Source of the DNA: Gammaproteobacteria bacterium
GTDB lineage: Bacteria > Pseudomonadota > Gammaproteobacteria > HK1
Assembly (NCBI GenBank): GCA_022822245.1
Contig: JAJECB010000221.1
Location: forward strand, 1-5,034
DNA: 5,034 nucleotides
Reading direction: 5' to 3'
The position numbers and the translations under genes are program-made. Shown here piece after piece: positions 1 through 4,805 of the stretch (its first letter is position 1; the number at the start of each line of letters is the position of its first letter). The notes beneath the pieces were generated by a model that had not been told where the DNA came from, made no database searches, and saw only the letters and a list, made by a program, of their open reading frames with translations.

Positions 1-695
1 CCGCCCGCGCCGGCGACCACCGGCGCAAGCGCGAGCAGGTCGTACGGAGCGAGCTGCGCCTCCACCACCAGGTCGAGATGGCCGGCCGCGAGCTGCGCGT
101 ACTGGTAGCAGTCACCCCCGAAGGTCCGCATCCGGGCGGCGAAGCTCACGTCGTCGAAGGCCACCACCTCGTCGGAATCGAAGAGGTCCGGAGTCGTGGC
201 GCTCACCCGAGCGTCCGCGATCCGGGCGCACCGGCTGGTCCGGCATTGCCGGCCGTTGAAACGGGTGGGCTCCCCGGACGCGCCTACGTACCGCTCGCCG
301 AGCGCGGGCGCCTCGATCACCCCCAGGATGGGCCGATCCTCCTCGAGAAAGGCGATCAGGGTTCCGAACAGGGGGCGGCCGGTCACGAAGTTCTTGGTCC
401 CGTCGATGGGGTCGAGCGCCCAGCGCCAGCGGGCATCGATCTCGCCGGTGCGGCCGAATTCCTCCCCCAGGATCGCGTGCCGGGGGAAGCGCTCGCGAAT
501 GAGAGCGGTCAACGTCTCCTCCACCTCGCGATCGGCGCGAGTCACCGGAGAGCCGTCGGCCTTGTACTGGACCTCGAACGCGGCCCGGAACTCGCGGCGG
601 GCGACCGTGCGGGCGGCATCGGCCAGCGTTTCGGCGAAGGCGGCCAGCTCGGCGCGGTCCGGTCCGTCCGCCGGCCAGGTCGATGCCAGGTTCAT
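1..695 (-). CDS. hisN: Histidinol-phosphatase, inositol monophosphatase family (3' end outside window)
   Basis: Mg2+-dependent phosphatase of the inositol monophosphatase fold. It most likely hydrolyses L-histidinol phosphate to L-histidinol, the penultimate phase of histidine synthesis, in the cytosol. The 231 visible residues show the family signature in order: KADGSPVTRAD at about 45-55, the metal-binding LGEEFG at 76-81, WALDPIDGTKNF at 92-103 (Asp95, Asp98 and Thr100 are the metal/phosphate motif), and the second metal motif PYDLLAL at about 217-223, followed by a Gly/Ala-rich stretch. PYD in place of WD is, as I recall, common in the histidinol-phosphatase subgroup. About 30 C-terminal residues are expected beyond base 1. 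The ATG at 695-693 overlaps the thiD stop as ATGA, and the SD GGAGGA (700-705 on the complement) lies inside the end of thiD, so the two genes are probably translationally coupled. Alternatives are an inositol-1-phosphatase or CysQ-type phosphatase. The superfamily is certain; the substrate is inferred. Confidence 0.88.
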   Translation of the reverse strand, partial: MNLASTWPADGPDRAELAAFAETLADAARTVARREFRAAFEVQYKADGSPVTRADREVEETLTALIRERFPRHAILGEEFGRTGEIDARWRWALDPIDGTKNFVTGRPLFGTLIAFLEEDRPILGVIEAPALGERYVGASGEPTRFNGRQCRTSRCARIADARVSATTPDLFDSDEVVAFDDVSFAARMRTFGGDCYQYAQLAAGHLDLVVEAQLAPYDLLALAPVVAGAG

Positions 696-1537
696 GTCTT
701 CCTCCACATGGCAAAGAAATGATTCAGGGGGCCCGGGCCGTGTCCCACGTCCAGATCGACCGCCGCGGCGAGCGCCTCTCCCAGATAGTCCTTGGCCGCC
801 TTCACCGCATCCGGAACCCTGTCGCCGAGCGCGAGCCGGGCCGCGATGGCCGATGACAGCGTGCATCCGGTGCCGTGGCCGTGAGGCGTCTCCACGCGAA
901 GCGCACGATACCACCTCGCGCCTCCCGAACCACGCGGCCCGTGCAGCCGATCGCGGCAGAATCGTCCGGAGCGGTGTCCCCCGGTGACCAGCACCCATTC
1001 GGGACCGGCGTCGAGAAGCTGCCGCGCCGCCCGGTCGACCTCGGAGTCGGTGCGGGGCGGGGGCGACCCGGTCAACCCGGCCAGCTCGGCGACGTTCGGG
1101 GTCACCACCGTCACCCGAGGCAGCAGGTCGGTGCGCACCGCCTCCAGGGCGGACTCGGCCTGGAGGGGCCGGCCGGTGCTCGCCGCGGCGACCGGGTCGT
1201 ATACCACGTCCGGGCCGTCGTGGCGCGCCAGCACCCTCGCCACCGCCCGCACGACGCGCGCGGTCGGCAGCAGCCCGATCTTGACCGCCGCGATCCGGAT
1301 GTCGCCGAAGACCGCCTCCATCTGCGCCTCGACCATGGCGCCCGCCACCGGGGTCATCCGCTGCACCGACCGGGTGTTCTGGGCGGTGATCGCGGTCACC
1401 GCCGAGCAACCGTACACCCCGAGGGCGGCGAACGTCTTGAGGTCGGCCTGGATGCCGGCCCCCGCGCCGCTGTCCGAGCCGGCGACGGCCAGCACGTTCG
1501 GAACCGTTCCGGTGCCCGCCCGCCGATCAGCCGCCAT
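692..1537 (-). CDS. thiD: Bifunctional hydroxymethylpyrimidine kinase / phosphomethylpyrimidine kinase
   Basis: ThiD phosphorylates HMP to HMP-P and then to HMP-PP for thiamine diphosphate synthesis; it is a cytosolic ribokinase-fold enzyme. The 281-residue product has the N-terminal signature AGSDSGAGAGIQADLKTF at 19-36, GVYG and TAITAQNT shortly after, VVYDPVAAASTG in mid-protein (more often DPVM-V-A-x-SG), VTPNVAELAGLTG, VTGGH, and the anion-hole motif HGTGCT at 221-226. It ends in GHGPGPLNH, typical of the family. The reading frame is open 40 codons further upstream. I chose the ATG at 1537 because it follows a strong SD (GGAGGGGG, complement of 1543-1550, spacing 5) and because family members begin shortly before the AGSDSG motif. 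It is the first gene of the unit with hisN (4-nt ATGA overlap) and is divergent from dgcN. I see no TPP-riboswitch signature in the leader, but there are two competing hairpins. Confidence 0.94.
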   Translation of the reverse strand: MAADRRAGTGTVPNVLAVAGSDSGAGAGIQADLKTFAALGVYGCSAVTAITAQNTRSVQRMTPVAGAMVEAQMEAVFGDIRIAAVKIGLLPTARVVRAVARVLARHDGPDVVYDPVAAASTGRPLQAESALEAVRTDLLPRVTVVTPNVAELAGLTGSPPPRTDSEVDRAARQLLDAGPEWVLVTGGHRSGRFCRDRLHGPRGSGGARWYRALRVETPHGHGTGCTLSSAIAARLALGDRVPDAVKAAKDYLGEALAAAVDLDVGHGPGPLNHFFAMWRKT

Positions 1538-1542
1538 CGAAA

Positions 1543-1550
1543 CCCCCTCC
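1543..1550 (-). promoter_or_regulatory. thiD ribosome binding site
   Basis: Read on the minus strand this is GGAGGGGG, five bases before the ATG at 1537. It decides the start of thiD against the 40-codon upstream extension of the open frame. Confidence 0.75.
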
Positions 1551-1565
1551 GTCGCCCGGACGCGC

Positions 1566-1601
1566 TCGCGCGGTCCGCGCGAAAACCACGGGTCTTCGCG
1601 C
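1566..1601 (-). promoter_or_regulatory. Overlapping alternative hairpins in the thiD leader
   Basis: Two inverted repeats share bases. Hairpin A is a perfect 17-bp palindrome at 1566-1582 (8-nt arms TCGCGCGG / CCGCGCGA around a single T). Hairpin B pairs GCGCGAA (1577-1583) with TTCGCGC (1595-1601) across an 11-nt loop. Bases 1577-1582 belong to both, so only one can form at a time. They lie about 29-64 nt before the thiD start. This could be an attenuation-like switch or a protein-binding dyad, but short GC-only inverted repeats also arise by chance in DNA this GC-rich. Confidence 0.35.
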
Positions 1602-1603
1602 CT

Positions 1604-1629
1604 CCGCGGTATCCTGGCACCCTCGCGAC
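1604..1629 (+). repeat. Upstream copy of a 26-nt repeat (pair with 2828-2853)
   Basis: This 26-nt block matches 2828-2853 at 24 of 26 positions; the differences are T/C at the 7th base and A/G at the 16th. It begins CCGCGG, contains ATCCTGGC and ends CCCTCGCGAC. Weaker similarity continues for about 20 nt further (ACA...GG-GA...CT). It lies 39 nt before the GTG (48 before the ATG) of dgcN, while the other copy ends 32 nt before dgcA, so both dgc genes are preceded by the same block. It looks like a partial copy of the right arm of the palindromic element at 2675-2877. Confidence 0.75.
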
Positions 1630-1655
1630 AAGACAGATCGGTGATTTCTTCGGTC

Positions 1656-1668
1656 AAGAGGCTATATT
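1656..1668 (+). promoter_or_regulatory. dgcN start region: SD-like AAGAGG and -10-like TATATT
   Basis: AAGAGG (1656-1661) sits seven bases before a GTG at 1669 and is a reasonable SD for that start. TATATT (1663-1668) overlaps the same place and resembles a -10 box; used that way, transcription would begin at about 1675 and the mRNA would be almost leaderless at the ATG of 1678. No convincing -35 is visible at the right distance. The two readings exclude each other in part. Confidence 0.4.
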
Positions 1669-1677
1669 GTGCAGCCC

Positions 1678-2676
1678 ATGAGCATCAATCGCCCATACCT
1701 GCTGTTCCTCGGCGACGCGTGGGACGAGCTTTCCGCGAAGACCGCGATCGGCGTCTGGCAGTGGCGCCCGGAAGAGTGCGTTGGCCAGATCCGCCTTCCG
1801 GGATGCGTGCCCTCGGTTGATCTCCCCGAGCTTTCGGTGGCGGAAGGCTGGGAGCGAGGCGCCCGAACCCTGCTCGTCGGAGTGGTCAACCGGGGCGGGG
1901 TGTTCTCGCAGGACTGGATCGACACCATGGTCGCCGCCCTCGAGGCCGGCATGGACGTCGCGAGCGGGCTCCACGCTCGCCTCGGCGACATTCCCGCCGT
2001 GGCGGAGGCGGCCCGGCGCGGCGGGCGCACCCTGCACGACGTGCGGCACCCCGAGGGCTCGTTCCCGATCGGCACCGGAGAGCCGCGGAGCGGCCGCCGC
2101 CTCCTCACCGTCGGCACGGACTGCTCGGTGGGCAAGATGTACACGACGCTGTGCCTGCAGCGAGAACTCGAAGCGCGGGGGATCGAGTCCCACTTCCGGG
2201 CCACCGGACAGACCGGCATCTTCATCGAGGGGTCGGGGGTCGCGGTTGACGCGATCGTCTCGGACTTCATGTCCGGGGCCATCGAGCAGCTCTGCCCGGC
2301 CGCTCCGGACGACCACTGGGACCTCATCGAGGGCCAGGGCTCGCTCTTCCATCCCTCCTACGCGGGGGTGAGCCTCGGGCTCCTGCACGGCGCCCAGCCC
2401 GATACCCTGGTGCTCTGCCACGAACCGACCCGTACCCACATGCGGGGGCTTCCCGGGCGAGCGCTCCCGGACCTCGCGAGCTGCATCGAGGCCAACCTCG
2501 CGGCCGCCCGGGTGGTGAGCCCCGCCCCGCGTTTCGCCGGCGTCTCCATCAACACCAAGGACCTCGATGCGGAGGACGCGCAGGTGCTCCTCGAGAAGAG
2601 CGAGGCCGAAGTCGGCCTCCCGTGCATCGACCCCGCGCGGGGAGGCGTGGACCGCATCCTCGACGCGATGCTGTAG
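1678..2676 (+). CDS. dgcN: D-glutamate N-acetyltransferase DgcN (DUF1611 family)
   Basis: DgcN acetylates D-glutamate with acetyl-CoA to N-acetyl-D-glutamate, the first step of the DgcN-DgcA D-glutamate catabolic route; it is cytosolic. The 332 residues fit the family length (about 330-340). The N-terminal DUF1611 domain starts with the typical RPYLLFLGDAWDELSAKTA (5-23). The C-terminal domain carries a P-loop-like GTDCSVGK at 146-153, then RATGQTGIFIEGSG, the EGQGS motif at 218-222 with LFHPSYAG, and LCHEPTR. These are the hallmarks by which I recognise the family. ATG 1678 was chosen because homologues begin two to five residues before RPYLLFLGD. A GTG at 1669, three codons upstream, has the better-placed SD-like AAGAGG and may be the real start. 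It is followed on the same strand by dgcA, after a palindromic element that begins at its stop codon. The older literature would call it a hypothetical DUF1611 protein; family identity is firm and activity is inferred from the pair. Confidence 0.9.
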   Translation: MSINRPYLLFLGDAWDELSAKTAIGVWQWRPEECVGQIRLPGCVPSVDLPELSVAEGWERGARTLLVGVVNRGGVFSQDWIDTMVAALEAGMDVASGLHARLGDIPAVAEAARRGGRTLHDVRHPEGSFPIGTGEPRSGRRLLTVGTDCSVGKMYTTLCLQRELEARGIESHFRATGQTGIFIEGSGVAVDAIVSDFMSGAIEQLCPAAPDDHWDLIEGQGSLFHPSYAGVSLGLLHGAQPDTLVLCHEPTRTHMRGLPGRALPDLASCIEANLAAARVVSPAPRFAGVSINTKDLDAEDAQVLLEKSEAEVGLPCIDPARGGVDRILDAML

Positions 2677-2877
2677 CGCGCAGATTTCGCCGATGTCCTG
2701 CTGCGGACGCCAATTCTCTCGCTATCGCGGGCCGTACTCCCTCAAGTCGCTTCAACAGCGCGCAAGCGCTGGTGTCGACTACGCCTCAGCAGCGCGTACG
2801 CGCTCTTTCGGTACGTGCGGCCCGCTACCGCGGCATCCTGGCGCCCTCGCGACGAACATTGGCGAAATCTGCGCGCT
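2675..2877. repeat. ~203-bp imperfect palindromic element between dgcN and dgcA
   Basis: The outermost 17 nt on each side are perfect complements: AGCGCGCAGATTTCGCC at 2675-2691 against GGCGAAATCTGCGCGCT at 2861-2877. With the same register (coordinate sum 5552) the arms remain imperfectly complementary for about 63 nt each, including GCGGGCCG (2727-2734) against CGGCCCGC (2818-2825). An inner stem, with a shifted register, pairs 2757-2771 (AGCGCGCAAGCGCTG) with 2790-2804 (CAGCGCGTACGCGCT) with two mismatches. The midpoint falls on GTCGAC (2774-2779). The element starts at the dgcN stop codon and ends 8 nt before the dgcA start, so it is essentially the whole gap. It could be a MITE-like or REP/BIME-like repeat, or an mRNA structure adjusting dgcA expression. 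No clear target-site duplication is visible and no protein is encoded. Confidence 0.8.
2828..2853 (+). repeat. Second copy of the 26-nt repeat, within the right arm of the palindrome
   Basis: Same block as 1604-1629, with 24 of 26 bases identical. Here it is part of the right arm of the 203-bp palindrome and is followed by the element's terminal GGCGAAATCTGCGCGC. The left arm, read in reverse, is a more diverged relative. Confidence 0.75.
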
Positions 2878-2885
2878 CTGAGCCC

Positions 2886-3869
2886 GTGCCGGCCCTCACG
2901 GTGCGCCGGGAATCCTGGCCGCTCGCCGGGGTGTTCCGCATCTCGCGCGGGGCGCGGACGGCCGCCCACACCGTGCTCGTCGAGATCCGGGACGGCGCCG
3001 CCGCGGGCCGCGGGGAGTGCGTCCCCTACGCCCGCTACGGCGAGACCGTCGACAGCGTGGTCGCGTCCATCGAGGGGTTGCGCGGAGAGCTCGAAGCCGG
3101 CCTCGGGCGCGAGGCGCTCGCGGGCGCGATGGCGCCGGGAGCCGCCCGCAACGCCATCGACTGCGCCCTGTGGGACCTCGAGGCGAAGCGGACCGGGCGG
3201 CGGGCGTGGGAATCGGCCTCGGAGCCGTCTCCGGGGCCCGTGGTCACCGCGTACACCCTCGGCATCGACGAGCCGGACGCGATGCGCGAGGCGGCCGCCC
3301 GCCACGCGCACCGCCCCCTCCTCAAGGTGAAGCTCGACGGCGATCGGGTGACCGAACGGGTCGCCGCGGTGCGGGCGGGAGCGCCCGACGCCCGCCTCAT
3401 CGTGGACGCGAACGAGGGGTGGACGGCGGAGACCCTGCGTCGCTCCCTCTCCGCGCTCGCCGGCCTCGGGGTCGAGCTTGTGGAACAGCCGCTCCCGGCG
3501 GGCGCCGACGCCGCGCTCGCCGACATCGAACGGGCGGTCCCCGTCGCCGCCGACGAGTCCTGCCACACTCGGGCCGACCTCCCGACCCTTGCCGGCCGCT
3601 ACGACGTCGTCAACGTCAAGCTCGACAAGACCGGGGGGCTCACCGAGGCCCTCGCCCTCCGCGACGCGGCGACCGCGGCGGGATTCGGGATCATGGTGGG
3701 TTGCATGCTCGCGACGTCGCTCGCGATGGCTCCGGCCCTTCTCGTCGCCCAGGGGGCGCGCTTCGTGGACCTCGACGGTCCCCTGCTCCTCGCCCGCGAC
3801 CGCGAGCCCGGCCTCGACTACCACCCCGACGGCCGGGTCGCCCCCCCCTTCCCCGACCTCTGGGGCTGA
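2886..3869 (+). CDS. dgcA: N-acetyl-D-glutamate racemase DgcA (enolase superfamily, dipeptide-epimerase-like)
   Basis: DgcA converts N-acetyl-D-glutamate, made by DgcN, into N-acetyl-L-glutamate, which can be deacetylated to L-Glu or feed arginine metabolism. The 327 residues match the L-Ala-D/L-Glu epimerase branch of the enolase superfamily. The N-terminal capping domain holds WPLAGVFRISRGARTAAHTV (11-30). The TIM barrel carries the catalytic KVK at 147-149, metal ligands in VDAN (Asp174), VEQP (Glu200) and ADES (Asp223), the second catalytic lysine in NVKLDKTGG (Lys245), and the closing VDLDGPLLL around 294-302. All expected catalytic residues are present. The open frame reaches back to 2622, but that part is only the palindromic repeat and the end of dgcN in another frame, so I start at GTG 2886, where family similarity begins (VPALTVRRESW). 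No strong SD precedes it; GTG 2901 is an alternative. A generic dipeptide epimerase is the other possible name; the dgcN neighbour favours DgcA. Confidence 0.9.
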   Translation: MPALTVRRESWPLAGVFRISRGARTAAHTVLVEIRDGAAAGRGECVPYARYGETVDSVVASIEGLRGELEAGLGREALAGAMAPGAARNAIDCALWDLEAKRTGRRAWESASEPSPGPVVTAYTLGIDEPDAMREAAARHAHRPLLKVKLDGDRVTERVAAVRAGAPDARLIVDANEGWTAETLRRSLSALAGLGVELVEQPLPAGADAALADIERAVPVAADESCHTRADLPTLAGRYDVVNVKLDKTGGLTEALALRDAATAAGFGIMVGCMLATSLAMAPALLVAQGARFVDLDGPLLLARDREPGLDYHPDGRVAPPFPDLWG

Positions 3870-3976
3870 CCTCCCTTCCTCTCCCCTCGTTCCCATTGCA
3901 GGCGGATGCCGGACCGCCGATCAGCTCGGATCAACATACCTTCGTCCGGGGGAAGGTTCCGGTTCTTGACAGGGAC

Positions 3977-4017
3977 GATTTCCAACAGATTCGTTGCCAA
4001 CGAATCTGTTGGAAATC
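3977..4017. repeat. Perfect 41-bp palindrome with 20-nt arms, AT-rich for this genome
   Basis: Left arm 3977-3996 starts GATTTCC and ends CGTTG; the right arm 3998-4017 is its exact complement, with a single C at 3997 in the middle. Each arm contains its own small dyad, CAAC-N6-GTTG (3983-3996 and 3998-4011), so the element is two CAAC...GTTG units placed 15 bp apart. Arm GC is 40% against roughly 70% around it. It lies between convergent genes, where a bidirectional terminator is expected, but neither side is followed by a clear T-run. A protein-binding site or a small mobile palindrome are alternatives. The structure is certain, the role is not. Confidence 0.85.
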
Positions 4018-4051
4018 ATCTTGTGGAGACATGCGCGCGGCGCCGGCGCGT

Positions 4052-4081
4052 CCCCGCTCCCGTAGCGGCGGGACAGCGGGG
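4052..4081 (-). terminator. Possible terminator hairpin behind the nitroreductase gene
   Basis: CCCCGCTCCCG (4052-4062) pairs with CGGG (4069-4072) and AGCGGGG (4075-4081), leaving a 6-nt loop and a 2-nt bulge. It begins about 28 nt past the nitroreductase stop on the minus strand. It has no U-tract, so termination is inferred from position and stem strength only. Confidence 0.4.
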
Positions 4082-4109
4082 TTGCAGGAAGGGGGCGGGA
4101 CGGTGGAGA

Positions 4110-4703
4110 TCAGGGGAGGCTGACGGAGACCTCCTCGAGGGGGCGGCGGGCGGGGTTCGGGACCTCCGCCGGGTAGCCGTACCAGACGAGGCCGACCACC
4201 GTCTCCGCCTCCGGATCGATCCACGCGAGGTCGTAGAAGCGCGGGTCGCGGGTCACCGCCCCCGTCGTCCACTTGACGCCGACCCCCTCGCTCCACAGGT
4301 AGAGCGAGAAGTTGTGGATCGCGCAGCAACACGCGGCGTAGTCCTCGCGGGACCGGAGCGGATCCTCGGTGTTGGCGCAGGTCACCACGATCCAGCCCGG
4401 GATCCGGCTCCACCGGTCGAGCTTCGCCGCCCCGGCCTCCGGGCCGCTCTTGGCGGTCACGATCTCGGCGTTGAGGCGGGCGATCGCGGACGCCGTCTCC
4501 GGCCCGAGGAGATAGAAGCGCCAGGGCTCGGTCAGGTGGTGGTTGGGAGCCCACCGCGCGAGATCGAGGGCCTTGCGGGCGAGCTCCGCCGGGGCCGGCT
4601 CCTCGCGGAAGTCGTGGATGGTCCGGCGCGAACGGATGACTTCGGCCATGCCGGCCTCTCCCTCCGCGATCCGAGCCTCCGGGACCTCGAGCACCTCGTT
4701 CAT
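4110..4703 (-). CDS. Nitroreductase family protein (YdjA-like, FMN-dependent)
   Basis: A 197-residue cytosolic flavoprotein of the nitroreductase fold, expected to bind FMN and use NAD(P)H; the physiological substrate is unknown. Visible motifs are the phosphate-binding RSRRTIHDF at 24-32, WAPNHHLTEPWRFYLLG at 51-67 (the APNHHLTEPWRF pattern is typical of the YdjA-like subgroup), GWIVVTC at 103-109, and a C-terminal VVGLVWYGYPAEVPNPARRP, the usual 'hydrophobic-G-Y-P' end of the family. Three cysteines in a row sit at 125-127 in a helix of the core. ATG 4703 is chosen for its SD AAGGAG (complement of 4713-4718, spacing 9). The 18 residues before Met19 are acidic and not part of the fold, so Met19 (4649) is a weaker alternative. 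The frame is open to 4895, but that extension is Gly/Arg/Pro-rich and overlaps the upstream gene in another frame. It lies 92 nt after the gamma-glutamyltransferase stop on the same strand, possibly co-transcribed. Confidence 0.86.
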   Translation of the reverse strand: MNEVLEVPEARIAEGEAGMAEVIRSRRTIHDFREEPAPAELARKALDLARWAPNHHLTEPWRFYLLGPETASAIARLNAEIVTAKSGPEAGAAKLDRWSRIPGWIVVTCANTEDPLRSREDYAACCCAIHNFSLYLWSEGVGVKWTTGAVTRDPRFYDLAWIDPEAETVVGLVWYGYPAEVPNPARRPLEEVSVSLP

Positions 4704-4786
4704 TCCCTCGTTCTCCTTTGCCTGCTTACGGGCGGGTCGGGCCGCAACCGGGTCCGCCCCCGGTGCTCTCCCGGCTCCGCGGACGG

Positions 4787-4805
4787 GCCGGCCGGTCAGG
4801 CCGGC
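4787..4805. repeat. 7-bp perfect inverted repeat over the stop codon of the right-edge gene
   Basis: GCCGGCC (4787-4793) and GGCCGGC (4799-4805) flank a 5-nt loop that contains the stop codon of the minus-strand gene. It could form a small hairpin at the gene end, but such GC dyads are frequent by chance here. Confidence 0.35.

Larger units (their letters stand above)
3870..4109. other. Convergent intergenic region, no gene seen
   Basis: This 240-bp gap lies between the 3' ends of dgcA (+) and the nitroreductase gene (-). No reading frame in it looks like a protein. It contains a short dyad GGCGG/CCGCC (3901-3905 / 3914-3918), a TTGACA hexamer (3966-3971), the perfect palindrome at 3977-4017, and the GC-rich hairpin at 4052-4081. 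Its position predicts transcription termination for both flanking genes. Confidence 0.7.

Noticed and set aside
78..987. Long plus-strand open frames over the hisN/thiD region
   Set aside because: They are antisense shadows of well-recognised minus-strand genes; their translations are Arg/Pro/Ala/Gly-rich with no family motif.
1538..1657. 40-codon N-terminal extension of ThiD
   Set aside because: It lies before a strong SD, has no family similarity, and covers the divergent regulatory region and the repeat.
1538..1677. TPP riboswitch before thiD
   Set aside because: None of the conserved TPP aptamer segments are seen on the minus strand of this leader.
2567..2881. A small gene between dgcN and dgcA (104 codons, plus strand)
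   Set aside because: Half of it is dgcN in another frame and the rest is the palindromic repeat; no SD and no recognisable protein.
3977..4017. CRISPR repeat or tRNA-like structure
   Set aside because: There is a single palindrome with no spacer-repeat periodicity and no cloverleaf; it is not an array or an RNA gene of a known class.
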